This document shows, piece by piece, positions 23,034-36,500 of a DNA stretch of 64,000 nt. The stretch spans positions 37,835,127 through 37,899,126 of the forward strand of contig NC_080043.1 in the NCBI RefSeq assembly GCF_012489685.1, given 5' to 3'. The position numbers were made by a program, and so were the translations under genes. A model generated the notes under the pieces. That model ran no database searches. It was given only the letters and a program-made list of their open reading frames with translations, and was not told the origin of the DNA. Each line of letters starts with the position of its first letter. The first letter of the stretch is position 1. The stretch comes from Lotus japonicus. Lineage: Eukaryota > Streptophyta > Magnoliopsida > Fabales > Fabaceae.

Positions 23034-23225
23034 GACTTAATCCACTTACCAATTTTGAGTTTGAGGCAAATAAATAAATATAATAGTAACATTATTATAA
23101 TAGTAACATTATAGGGTCGATCACCTCATATATAATATAATAGTAACATTATTTTTCATCTATTATAGGTCTTATAGACTTAATCCACTTACCAATTTTG
23201 AGTTTGAGGCTAATAAATAAATATA
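23034..23225. repeat. 49-bp direct repeat pair with TAATAGTAACATTA units between
   Basis: The string beginning GACTTAATCCACTTACC and ending TAAATAAATA occurs at 23034-23083 and again at 23177-23225. Between them TAATAGTAACATTA is repeated three times. It lies downstream of the gibberellin oxidase stop codon. Confidence 0.85.
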
Positions 23226-23369
23226 TACATGATAATTCATAAATTTATAATGGATCAAGTAACTATGTGGGCATTCGGGGGCAGCTTTCATATTCTCCAT
23301 TTAACCCGTTTTACAGAACTTAAATCTGTCAATTACTCAAACCTAAAATGTTCTTATATTTATATATAT

Positions 23370-23600
23370 CTATAGAACAAATCTAGAGAGCCCAACTTTA
23401 TCACCGGTTTGCTTGACATCTATTTGGTTCTGCTCTCTATACTCCCTTAAAGTAAATTTCCTGTACATAGTTGGTTTGATGTGGCTTTGTATTACTGCCT
23501 GCTCAGAGGGGCAATAGAAAAATGCTATAGAAAACCTCTCTACCCTTTCAGCAGCAACCACACGGTGTTTTATACTTTTATAAACATCATTGCTCAATGC
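23370..23600 (-). CDS. GA2-oxidase exon 3 (residues 254-329)
   Basis: 231 bp after the acceptor CCTTGCAG|. It starts [15 protein letters not shown] with the third iron ligand and ends RFVL followed by TAG at 23372-23370. Confidence 0.93.
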   Translation of the reverse strand, partial: ALSNDVYKSIKHRVVAAERVERFSIAFFYCPSEQAVIQSHIKPTMYRKFTLREYREQNQIDVKQTGDKVGLSRFVL

Positions 23601-24539
23601 CTGCAAGGACATAATTAGTCAACCAATGTAGGACAGATTCAAAAAATAATATGATTATAGAAATTGAAAGTAATGTACAGAGATTTAACTTTTTGTTTGG
23701 AGCTTAATGATTGTAAAAAAGAAATAGAAAAGAAAAGGTTTTGTGAAAACTTGAAGCAACGGATGCATGTTAGAAATAACGTTTTAATTATTTCAATACT
23801 AATTAGGCTATGGTTATATACCTTCGAACATGTTAATTCTATATTTTAATTTGGTCACTAGAGTATATATTTTCTGATCCAAGAGGTAAAGATTGATGTT
23901 TTGAGTCTCTGTCCAATAGTATTCTTTTCTCCATACACGTGTACATAGAAGGCAGAATCATGTGCTTAAGAGATCTCTAGACCTTCTATTCAGAGACCAA
24001 TGCATGTTACTGTTTTATTTGTTTTTAGTGGACTACTATATGATGATATTTTCAAATTTCAAGCTTTTGGTCTCTTCCATACTATTCGGTTGGAGAAAAA
24101 TTAAAGGGGAGTGACTTTTTTTAATTTATCTTATTTGGTTTAACTTTAAAGGTAGGGAGGGAGGAATGAAAGAAGCAAAAATCACTCAGAAGTCAATTTT
24201 GCATTCCCTTTAAAAATGGAGAGAATTAAAAGGGAAATAAAAAAAATACAATTCTTGAGTTTTAAAACATACTCTTTTAAAAGTTTATAAAAAAGTGGTT
24301 ATTTGTTATTTCTCCTCAACTCTCTTCCAGTCTTCCCCTCTCCTTCTCTTAACATAAGAATTTAAATTACGCATTCCCCACTCCATTATAAAATCTCTCC
24401 TCTCACCTCCCTTTGATTCAGTAATTCTAAATCCTCATGGAAATTTTCATACTTACTAAATAAAAAAAGTATTAACTACTTTTATATTTTCAGCATATAA
24501 ATGTATTAAATTTCATTTTGTTAACGGTCAAAGAAAAAA

Positions 24540-24576
<37 letters not shown>

Positions 24577-27500
24577 TAGATATATCATGATTATGAGAAG
24601 CTTTTAAAAAAATGTTATGGGAATAAGGTTTTTATGTGAGAATGTTTGAATAAATCACGACGATTAGATTTAATCATGAAAATTAAAATTAAAACATTAA
24701 CCCTGTTTGGAAGAGCTTATTTAAGCTTATCTGATAGCATAAGCGCGTATGTCACTGTTTGGGAGAGCATATGCAAACAACTTATGACCAACCATAAGCT
24801 GTTTTCAACTTATTTTCATAAGCTATTCATGATAGCTTATGAAAAAGAACTTATGCTTATATATAACTTATTTTCAATTTATTTCAATAAAAATTTTAAA
24901 ATAGCTTATGTCGTAAGCGCTTATGGTCATAAGTGCTTAATTTATAAGTTGTTTTCCAAGAAGGACCAGTCATGTGACTTTTTAAAAATGTCACATAACA
25001 TTTTTAAGTAATCATGGGACTATGACTATTAAATTGTTTTAATTTTGATGATTCATGATTAGATCTAACAGTCGTGATTTATTTTCATATTCTCACATAA
25101 AAATCATCATTCTTATAAAAATATATATCCCAAAGAATATATGCACTAGAAATACCATTTTCAATTAAAAGAATCCCACCTGAAATAAGTCGCCAACGTT
25201 AACAACTAGAGCTCGTGGATTAGGCTTGACACCAATCCATTTTCCATCTTTTAGCAATTGCAATCCCCCAACATGATCCTGATAAACAATGGTAAGGAAA
25301 CTAGTGTCATTGTGAGGCAATAAACCGTACACGTTTGAAGATATTGGGCATGGAGGATATCTGTTCAGTCGAATGTAAGAGCTTTTTGGCAAGCAATTCT
25401 GTGGAAAATAGCTGGATTTCACATTCACTTTGCAGGCTAGAATTTCAGCCAAGCTTTCCGCAAGTGGGGCCATTCTTGTTGCAAAAGCTTCAAGGCTTGA
25501 TCTATAAATTAAAGAATATACCATTAATGAACGGTTATGATAAGTAGACCCTTAATTAAATAGTATAAGGAAAAAGTTGCATTGACAAGTGAAAAAGAGG
25601 TGGAAGTTGGAGAAAGTATAAAGAAAAGAAATAAAAGTATAAGATTTGGTAGGTGATGTGATTGAAAAAAAACAAAAGAGATAAAAATAAAATAGAGGCC
25701 AAAAAAGAATTGCAAAAATATTTAGTGTGAATAAATCATAGAGAAAAAGGATAACAGTTTAATTTCTATATGCACAGACGGTGTAAAGTTTTTTTACACA
25801 GTTAACCAATCAGATTTCAAAAATATGAGAAAATTTGTTTTTTTATTTAATTTCAATAATTGACACGACACATCCTTGCAATCTTATTGGTTGATGGTGT
25901 AAAAACTCATATACCAAATTTATTACCTCTTTATTTTTGTCTTCATTTCTACCTCTACATGCATCTCTACATTTCTTAATTGGCAATCCAACATTTGCCA
26001 TTAATTAACCAAAGCTGATAAAAGTACCCTTTTAATGTTTCACTTTCCCACGCTAAAATGGGTGCGGACATCTCTAATATTAGAAGAGGAAAAAACAAAA
26101 ACAAAAAAAAATTAACTGATATAAAATAATTTCATTGAAATAGAAAATATAAAAGATGAAATGTTTGCAAGGTGTTCAAACTACTTAGGTATTAAAGAGG
26201 CTTTGCTTCCAATGACTTATTTATAAAAGTTTTGTCCACTATTGAAAAAGAAAAATCTGGTTTATAAGAAAAAATAACTTCTCCACCATTTAATCTTAAT
26301 ATATATGAAACATATTATAAATAATATGTATTGAATATGAATTATAAAAATATGTTGATGAGTGGACCCAACCATGTATACAATAGAAAAAGAAAAAATA
26401 TCTTCTCTCTAAATTAATTTTATAGGTTGTCTAAAAGATTTATGAGAAAATTTGGCTTAAATAACTCATCGTCCAATCGTTTTGAATACCGTTTGTCTTA
26501 ATTTCTATATTTTATTTATTAATTTATATATAAAAAATCTTTTCAATCCATTGAGTTGTGAATTAGTAATCTACATAAGTCATTTAGACAACCTTAATCT
26601 AAGAACATAGCTATTATAAAAGATATGTACTGTTGTAGATATTATATGTGAACCATTTTTCAATACCGTTTGCCCATTAAAAAATAGGACTATTTCCAAA
26701 TATCTAACGGTCAACGAAAAAGGAATTACACATATATACTTTCGTTATCCTGTTACTTAAAAAGGAAAAAAAGCTTATAACCATGTGCTGAAACTTTTGT
26801 TGCCTTAAATGATCATTCCGAATTAATGTACACGAATAATGCAAAAGTAGCAAGAAACACATAGGTCACTAGATATTACACCCGTGCGTTACATGGGTAT
26901 ACTTACAATATTTTTTAAAATTATATATAAACTATTATAATTAAATTAAATTAAAATTAAAATTGTTTTTCATTAAAAATATAGAAAATTTATGTTAAGA
27001 AATTTCAATAAATATAATTAGAGTTTTTTTGTCTGAAAATAATTAATAATACTCAAATCTAATTATTGATATTTTACTATAAGTATAAAAACAATTTATA
27101 AATTTATTTATAATTTTAATATTAAAAATTATTTAAATTATTTTGAAATATTTAAATTTAGGAAAAAAGGTTAAGTAATAAGTGTTAAATAATTATTTAA
27201 ATTATTTTGAAATATTGAAATATTGTAACAAAAAATACCACAAAATAAGTTTTTTTCGTTGTTCTTTGGGTTAGTAATCTTAGGCTTTGGGGATGGTTAC
27301 TATCTGACTTTGTCATTTTTTGATCCATTTGAGGAGAGTTGTGTATCTTGTTAATTCTCTCTCTTATAATGAATATATTTCTACTTTCTAAAAAATCATG
27401 AAATAAGTTCTAATATTATTTTTTATACTTTTAACCGGAAAAGTCAATATTTGTTGGGACGATATATAATTTGGTCCTATTACAAATATTATAAGTGACG

Positions 27501-30500
27501 ATTTATAATTTGATCACTACTACAAGTAATATTAGTGACGATTTATGATTTAGTCACTACTACTAATAGTAGTAGTGACGATTTTTAAATTGGGTCACTA
27601 CTATTAACACTATTAGTGACGACATAAAAAATGGTCACAAATAATAGATATTTAGTGACAAAATTAATGATCGTCACTTTAGTTTTGTCACTAAAACACA
27701 TATTTCTTGTAGTGATTAATTTAAACTTTTGGAATTATAATAATTTATAACGTAAAATATTATCTAGTGAGTTTAAATTTATTCAACTTATTTGGTTTCT
27801 AAATGTTTCCTCACAAATGATTGCCATGAGACTCATCCTTTGAGACTCTACGATCACGTTAAGTGGATAGCTCTTCCACAACAAAAATTTATACAACTTT
27901 GGATATTATTATTTTTCTTTATTATGCTTCCTCGAGTAATTTACTCATGATATATTTTAATATTTTTTTCTATAATTCACATATATGTTATAGTTAATAT
28001 TAAATACCTTTTAGCGGCATTTTTTAATTTTAAAATTTTTTATCTAAAATTATTTATTTAAAAATATTATTTCATTATTAAATAATTTTAACTTTTAACA
28101 TTTGTCAAATGCAAAACTTAAGATAATTTCGGTTTTTTTTAAGTCAATTTTAAGTTGATGAATGTTGTTATTAATGTAAGAAGTTGAATAGTTTTTGACA
28201 ATAATTTTTTTTCAGTTTTTAATATATTTTTTACAAAGAAAATTTATTGTTTCTTAATGCATTTTAATACAAATGTATGAGAGTTTTATGGTCTGATGGA
28301 TTTAATGTATCCTGAAGTCTCATTCACGTATAAATAAAAATATTTTAATTTTAAAACTATTTTATTTAAATTATTTTTTAATAAATATTATTTTATCATT
28401 GATTTTTTTTGTTGAAAGTATTTTATATTATAATTTAGTTTTTAATATTTTAGAAATGTAAAACTCAAGCAAGTATGAAGTTTTTTAATGTTATTATTTA
28501 ATGTAAGTAGTTGAATAGTTTTTGATAATATGATTTTTTTAATTTTTAATTTTATTGTTTAATATATTTATTATAAAGAAAATTTATTATTTAATACTAT
28601 GCTTTTTGCAACACTTGTGTTTTGCTTATATATTTAATGTAAAACTCAAGTGTGCTTTACATATATAATCGATGCTTTACTCAATCATTCTTTGATTAGA
28701 TTGATTTTAAAAATATGCATGTCCACCGAACAAATTTATTTAAATTATACATTTATAATTTATTTTTTAAATTTAGGTGGGAGCATGGTGCCGCAATTCA
28801 AATCATGAAGAAAAGTTGTAGGTCTAGAGAACTCTTACAAAAAAAAAGTATATTTACCTCAATGTAGGAAAGCAAGAATACTGATTTGGGTTCGAACCTA
28901 TTATCTGGATGGTATGATACACTCATGCTCCACTAGGCGAAGGTCACACGTCCAGCTCTAGTTTTTGCTCTGTTCCTGTGTTTTTTGTTTTGTTTTGGTT
29001 TTGGGTCTTGACCCTTTTATTTGCTCTCTCTTTTTTTTCTGATAAGGTATTTGCACTTTTTTTGGGCTGGAATACCCCTAGTATTCTTATCTATTCAATT
29101 TTGGCTTACAAAAAAAAAGCATTTACAATATGTTTTAAAGAGTTTTTTTAATAAATACTTATAAGTATATGACAAAAAATAAATTATTGAAGAAAATGAT
29201 GTTAATTAGATAGAAAATGGTAATAAGCAGTTATATGCAAATTAAATTAATACTAATTCATCTCAATAACTTTAAATAAATCAAAATAATTATTTTTATC
29301 TTTTTGAAAAAGAAAAAAAAAACATAATGTGGTACTTTAAATATTCTTAACTTTATTAAGCATATATAGTTCAATATTCCTACAAAGTTATATTTATTTG
29401 ATTTCCATAGTATCTTTTGGGTAATTTCTGTTTTGCATAAATTGGTCTAATTAAATTGACTAAATCTCTATATTTCAAATCAATGAAAATTATATAAGTA
29501 GATTTTATTTTTAACTAAAGTATAATTTAAAAATGTTGCATGAATCATTTTGTAACTAAAATAATATATAAGTGGATTTATCAAAATATTGCATGAATCA
29601 TTTTAATTGCAGTATAATTTATAACTTGCATGAATCAATTTACAATTAAAATGATAATAAAAATTTTATTTTTTCAAATTATAAAGACACTCTCAGATAG
29701 TTTAGAATTATAAAAGTAAATACTTCTATAGTGAAAATGCCAAAAGATTAAATTTAGCTCTGGCTAAAAGATAATGTTCTTGAATTGAACACTCACAAGA
29801 AATGTAACTCTCAAAGTCCTAGCGAATCGAAAACATGGATGCAAGAATGAAACTATGTTATTAGAATAATGAGCCAAAAGATCTTTTACAATGACCCCCC
29901 AACCCCTATTTATAGAGGTATGGTGTGGTGGCTCGCCTCTCGCCGCTGCTCCTTAGTATGTTGTTCTACTTACTCAGGAGTCCCTGCCAAAATGTCTAAA
30001 ATCGACCCCATCCATGTACTTCCTCTATTAACACAACCAACCAACTCTCCTTCAATACTTGGATACATAAAAGTTTCTTGGATCATACTCCTATTATTCC
30101 CTGGCTTCCTAGTACTCGCCAGCTTAGCTAACGCGTTTGCCCTCTGACTCTGCATTCTAGACACATATTCCATTGTTACCTCCAGCAAGCGACTCATCAT
30201 ATAACCTACACGCTCCAGATATTTGGCTAGGTGAGGCTCCTTCACCTGATAAACTACCAACTGAGAATATGTCCTATTATGCAGGCTCTCAATCCTTACC
30301 TCTATCGCCAGCTTTAACTAGCCTAAAACTCAAACCGTAGAGATTGTTCTAACGTCAAATCCTCAGGCCCTTCCAAAGTTATTCCCGCTCCACTTCTCTT
30401 TCCATAAGAGCCATCCAAAAACAAAGTCCATTGAGCATTTACCTTCTAGCCAGAATCCGGCGTCAACTCAATCTACAAAATCCACCAAAACATGTGCCCC

Positions 30501-33500
30501 TATCATGCCACGTTTGTCATATTGCAATCGATACCAGCCTTCCTGACAAATCCGGCTTATGTAACACCTGTCTCAGAGGAAAATCTATATGTATCTTCAC
30601 TTGAAACCTTTGAAAGTACGGTCGCAAGCGCTTGGAGATCACCAAAACGACCAACGCTGCCTTTTTAATTTTCTGATACCTAACCTCCGCCCCCCTGCAA
30701 GGCATGACTAACAAAATACACTATCTTCCGCTCACCATCCAGCTCCTGCAATAGTACGGAACTTATCGCGTTGTCATTAACTGCAAAATACATGTGCAAT
30801 GGAGCGCCTTGGACTGGCTTTGGTTATAATGGCGACACGAACAATAACTCCTTTAGGCGAGAAAAAGCCTCTTCACATCCGACAGTCCACTCAAACGTCA
30901 CGTTTTTCTTGAGACACTTGAAAAATGGAGGCCCCTGTCTCCCGAATGCGGTAAAAATCTAGACAAAGCCGCTATGCGCCCCTGCATTCTTCAGCTCGAA
31001 CGGCATCGTTCGATAGCAATAGTTTACCCTTGCGGTAATGAAAGTGGTTTTGTCTTCATCCGCCAGATGCATTCGAATCTGGTGATACCTAGAGTATGTG
31101 TCCATTAAGTTGAGTAGCTCATTACCCAAAGCCCCATCAACTAACTTGTCAATACTCGACAATGGGTATAAGTCCTTGGGACAAGCCTTGTTAAGATCTG
31201 CGTAGTCGGTGCACATTCGCCACTTTCCATTTTCCTTTTTGACCATCACTACCTACGCCAGCTAGGTGGGGTACTTTATTTCTCGGATGAATTGGGCCGC
31301 AAAAAGCTTATCCACTTCTTTTTGTACCACCTTATCTTTCTCATCACCCATACGCCTCCTCAATTGCGCATCGGTTTGACTCCCGAATTTAGAGCTAACT
31401 TATGACAATGAAATTGGGATCAATTCCTAGCACATCCTTAATATTCCAAGCAAACAAATCCAAGTTCCCACACAAAAGTTTTGTTAGCCTGTCTTCTTGT
31501 TCTTTGGACAACATCGTCCCAATCTTCGGAACCCTTTCCCCAAACTTCACCACCTTGGTTTCTTCGATAGGAGTGGGCCTATTTAGGCGCCCCTCGAGTC
31601 CCAGACTTCCATTGGCGCGTCAATCTCATAACACTTTTGGCTTGTCGCCGCATTTTTCCTCTCATATAAATCTAAACAGTTATTGTAGCATTCCCTTGCT
31701 CGCACGCTGGTCTACCACTATTTTACCAACCTTTCCATTATCCAACGAGTATTTAACCGCCAAATGTGTCGTTGAAATTACCGCACGCAAGCGATTTAAT
31801 GTGTTCCTCCCAATGATCACATTATATAAAGCCACTACCTGCAACACCAAATGTCACACCCTTAAAACTTTGGCGTTCTCCTTCTCACAAAAAATGGTGT
31901 CCAAATCCAAAGAGTCAAGAATCCACACATGCTCGCCTGCAAAACCCACAAGGGTTCCAATATACAATGTCAAGTCCTTGTTCGTCAGCCCAGGCTTATC
32001 GAGCGCATCTCGATATATCATGTCAGTTGAACTACCCTGATCAAGAAGCACTCGCATGATATTAAAACTATTCATCCTCAACTGAACCACAATTGAGTCA
32101 TCCTTGTGTGGCTTGATTCTGAAAAAATCTGCCTTCGTAATTGTAATGTTAGGATGATCAAATCCCAGGGCACTTCATGAACCGTATTCACAGCACGCAC
32201 ATGCTTTTTCTCACCGCATGCATCCCACCTCACCCTCCAAATCCCCTAACAATAGTGTTACATGTCCCCGCTGGCGGACCTAAGTCTTGAGCAAACATTG
32301 CTTTCGTGCACCCTTGCAGCTAACGTCTCCTTCTTCTGATCTCCTGTCGGAGCCTGTGGGTGATCACTCCTTTGAACATAGCGCCGCAAGTTCCCCTCCT
32401 TTATCAAATTCTCAACCTTCCGCTTCAAAGTGAAACAATCATCAGTATCATGGCCCTCCGTGCAATGGTACTAGCACCCCTTGGCGGGCGCTTGGAGTAA
32501 CTCCGTCTCGTCAACCATATTCACAGCCTTGATCTCGCGGAAAATATCAGTTAAATTCGCATTCGATTCCGTTCCAAGCTCCCCCCGCCGGTGGGTGGAT
32601 TATTGCTGCTGCCAAGGTTTTTGGCGCTCGTAAGTCTCACGCGGGGGATACAAAGCCTGCTTGTTCTGCTTCGCCTCATGTGGGGCCTTCTCTTCCTTAC
32701 GTTTACTTTTCTCGCCCTCGATATGTTCCTTTGTTGACCGCTTATAGGACACACCTTCTCTCTCTCTCGTCACCCGCATACGCTTGAACGCATTATCCTC
32801 CTCATCCAGGATGTACATGTGGGCCCTTGCTTGAACCTCTGCTATGAAGCTTCCGGCTTAACTTGCTATTCAGAGACCCAAGGAGCAAACCATTTTTAAA
32901 TGCCTGAGTGCAAGCATTAGGCATTGAATCCTTAACCTTCTCTGATGTTGCACTATATCACGCCACGTATTGCTTGAGAGTCTCGTCTTCTCGCTGGCGA
33001 ATGTTGAACAGATCGTTCAACGTCACATTCTGGATTTTGTTCGCCGAAAACTGAATCAGAAACTTAGACGAGAAATCTCTAAAATTGGATATGGACCCTG
33101 GTGAGAGAGTAGTAAACTCCGACACTTCACGGCGTCCGAAGCAGCACTAATCACCATTTTGGTGTTGAAGTACAAAAGATGCTCCTTCGGATATGTATCA
33201 CCACTGTAAGAGTCCAATACCAAAGTCTTCATGTTCTTAGGAATCTCCACAGTCTCAACTTCCGTAGAAAATGGGATAAATTGTGCAACCGTCTACGCTT
33301 CGCGCATGCCATCATCCTATTGCTCATATCGCATGAAATCAAGCTGAGCCTGCAAGTGCTCGTTCCTCCGATGTATGTCGCCAATATTTTGCATCATCAA
33401 CGCCCAATCCATTTGTGTAACCATCAGAGGAGAAGGTGGTGGAGGAGGTGCATGTGGCGAATGCACTGGAGTTCGCAGAAGCGAAGAAGACGGCGGCGAG

Positions 33501-36500
33501 GAAGGCGGTGTAGGTGATGACGGTGGTGGTGGTGGCGGCGGATGCGGCGATCGATCTCGCTGCAGATCGCGACGATCCGCACCGTCCAACACCGGCTGCT
33601 AAAAACGTCGTGGAGGCAAGATGCGCCTCTATTCCGGTCAATCTCTACGTCGACGACGTCGAGTTTCCATCAACTGAATCTGAATGCTAACACAAAAACA
33701 ATCGTACTACCAATCCACGTGATCTTGGAATCCAAAGTTTACCGTTCCCCACAGACGATGCCAAAATGTTCTTGAATTGAACACTCACAGGAAATGTAAC
33801 CCCTAAAATCCTAAGGAATCGAACACATGGATGCAAGAATGGAAGTTTGTTATTAGAATAATGAGCCAAAATATTTTTTACAATGACCCCCCAACCCCTA
33901 TTTATAGAGGTATGGCGGGCTATACATGCTGTCCTAGTGGGCCTATTAGGCCTTGATATCCTAAGCCCAACTCCCTTACAAGTAGCTAACTTTCGCCTGA
34001 AGCCAATACGCTAAGCAAAGTCCAGCTCCGCTCTGCTAACTGCCTCTAGGCGAGCACCTTGCGTTGGGTCCAATGTCCCTTGGGCGAGCGACCCTTGGAT
34101 GTGAGATGCTCACCTAGTCCAGCTATTATAATTAGGTAGAAGTATACGATTATTCGTTTTTGAAAAAAAAAATAAAATTAATTTAATTTAATAAATAAAT
34201 ACATTATGAGAAACATCTCTCAATGTGATAGAGATAAAGTTGAAACCCAAACTAGCATATAAAAGAACACCCAACAAAGTTTGAATAGATAGAAACTAAA
34301 TTAACAAAATATAATGAATTTTTAATTTCTTATAATGCTCAATAGATCTATTATTTAATTTATTATAGTTTTTTTATAGGCTAATGTTAGTGTTAGTAAT
34401 GTTAGGAAATTAGTTTCTTCACCAGGATTTGAACCCTTACCCCTTCACCCTTCACCCTTCAATTCCTCCCAATAGTATGAGTAGAGTACACTCATTGTGC
34501 CTCCAATTGTATTGGGTTGGAGCTCCCTTATGCCTCCTATTAATTCAATTCAGCTTAAAAGTTTGAGTAGATCACACTTATCCCTCAAGATTTGTCCGAA
34601 CAACACTTCGTCTTATATTTATTTAAAATTTACACTTAAACTCACTCTCTTTCAAGTTAACACCATTAATTTAAAAGATACTAAAAGAATATTCTCTTAA
34701 ATAAAAATCTTTTCTTCGAGTGATAGCTCAAACAGTAAGAGCTAGGGGACATATGAGTTAGGTGTGGGAGGTCCTGAGATCAATTCCTGGACGACACAAT
34801 TTATATTTTCGATGTATAAAAAAAACTAGCACAACGATTCTTAACCCAAATAAATCAAAAAAATATTTTAACGGTCAAGAGTGAAGTTGGTATCCCCCTA
34901 CTCTATCATTGCACATATAGGCCCTTGGCTTTCCCTTTAGGATGCCAAACCAAGGTCTATGATCATATCCTATAGTGTAACGGTCACCGTCACTATTTTT
35001 TACTCAATAATGACAATAAATTATTATGAGTTTGAAGGTCCCCGTTGATGCGTTGTCGACCTTCGTTATTAAGTCGTCAACTAATGAAGTTGAAGTGACT
35101 TGTGGACGATCCTCTATGTTCGTACAGGCTCGTTACATTGATATTGGGCCAAAGATAACATGGTCTTGGTAGCTGCCCCATCATGGCCCATCATAGGCAT
35201 TTAGGAGGGGCTGCGTGTTCAATGAACTCGCGTCAGGTATGGAGGATCATTCTCGTATTTATATAATTAAGATATCTTATTTTTCTGTTAATGTTTATTT
35301 CAATAGATGTTAAAAATATTTTTTCTTCAACTGAAAATAACTCATATTTGGTGTAAAATAATATTTGTTATTAGTGTTACCTACCCTAAATTTGTAATAA
35401 TGAATTATTTATTGTTATAGTTAAACTATAAATGTTTTTAGTGTATATTTTTAATTTCCTCTCATTGTTATGTAATTTAAATAAATATAGAGACTCAGTG
35501 TGGACTATTGAAATTCAAGTTTAGAACTAATTATACCCCAAAAGTTAATTTAAATATTTTGACTATATTTTTAGTTAATGCAAATTTCTTATCACGCCTC
35601 TCACATTCAAGGCCTGACTTATATAGCGTGAAATTTGTAGAAATGGACATCTACAAGTGGCCTATGCTTTGATATTTATTACGAACCGATTATCCTAAAA
35701 GCTTAAGTTATTGGGTAAATACACAAGAGTATTTTTATGCAAGCCCATTGAGCTAATTGGTTTTATCCAACACACTACGTACATAATTAAGATCTAATTG
35801 GGCTTGAAGCTTAAATAATATACAAGCTCACCTGTCATATGCATAAATATATTTTTTATTAGAAAAATTGGAGCAGCAAAATTTGAGCTTTAGAATCATT
35901 GGGACTATGATACCATATCAAAAATTTAGAGGTGAGAGTGTCTTTCCTATTTATAAGGACTATTTTCATCTTATCTTTAATCAATGTGACATTTCTCAAC
36001 ACAACAAATTATTTATTTTCTTTATATATATATTTATTTTCTTTATCCTCAATGGTCTTTGGAAAAGGGGGCACGCGCTGTATCTACTGATGGTCTGAGA
36101 CCAAGCTTCTACACAATTAATGCTGTGGTTTATGTTGTTCAGATTGTTTTGTGGTTGATATTATGGTGGAAACCCATCAGTGTGCTGGTCATCTTGTCTA
36201 AGATGTTCTTTGCAGGGGTCTCTTTGTTTGCAGCCCTTGGCTTTCTTCTCTATGGTGGGAGATTATTCTTGATGCTTCACGTTATGCCTTTTGGGCTAAA
36301 GAACGCCCCATCAATCATCATCTTCCGTCAATACCTTGTCCATCAACCCTTTGACCAATGAACAAGACCTTCTCTTCAGGGCCATTAATTCTATCCCTGA
36401 TCTTGAGGAAAAGAAAATCTATTTGGAACGCCTCAGGTCTACTCTTGAAGATAGGCCTCCCAAAAGTCCTATAACCACCAATAAATTCAATCTTAGAGAT

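Larger units (their letters stand above)
29775..34123 (-). mobile_element. Deleted Ty3/Gypsy (Tat-lineage) element in GA2-oxidase intron 1
   Basis: On the minus strand the order is 5' LTR (33767-34123), primer site (33743-33766), gag, protease, RT, RNase H, then a truncated 3' LTR (29775-29925). The protease DQGSS motif and the RT style (AFELKNAGA) point to the Tat lineage of plant Gypsy elements. Integrase and the inner part of the 3' LTR are missing: RNase H sequence joins LTR sequence near 29925. Many stops are present. A clear TSD was not found. Confidence 0.82.

Noticed and set aside
31402..32040. 212-codon open frame on the plus strand
   Set aside because: It is antisense to the Tat-element protease and gag-pol region, which has recognisable motifs on the minus strand; the plus-strand peptide has none.
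33317..33641. Overlapping Pro-, Ala- and Gly-rich frames on both strands
   Set aside because: GC-rich triplet runs open several frames at once. Only the minus-strand gag frame is consistent with its neighbours.
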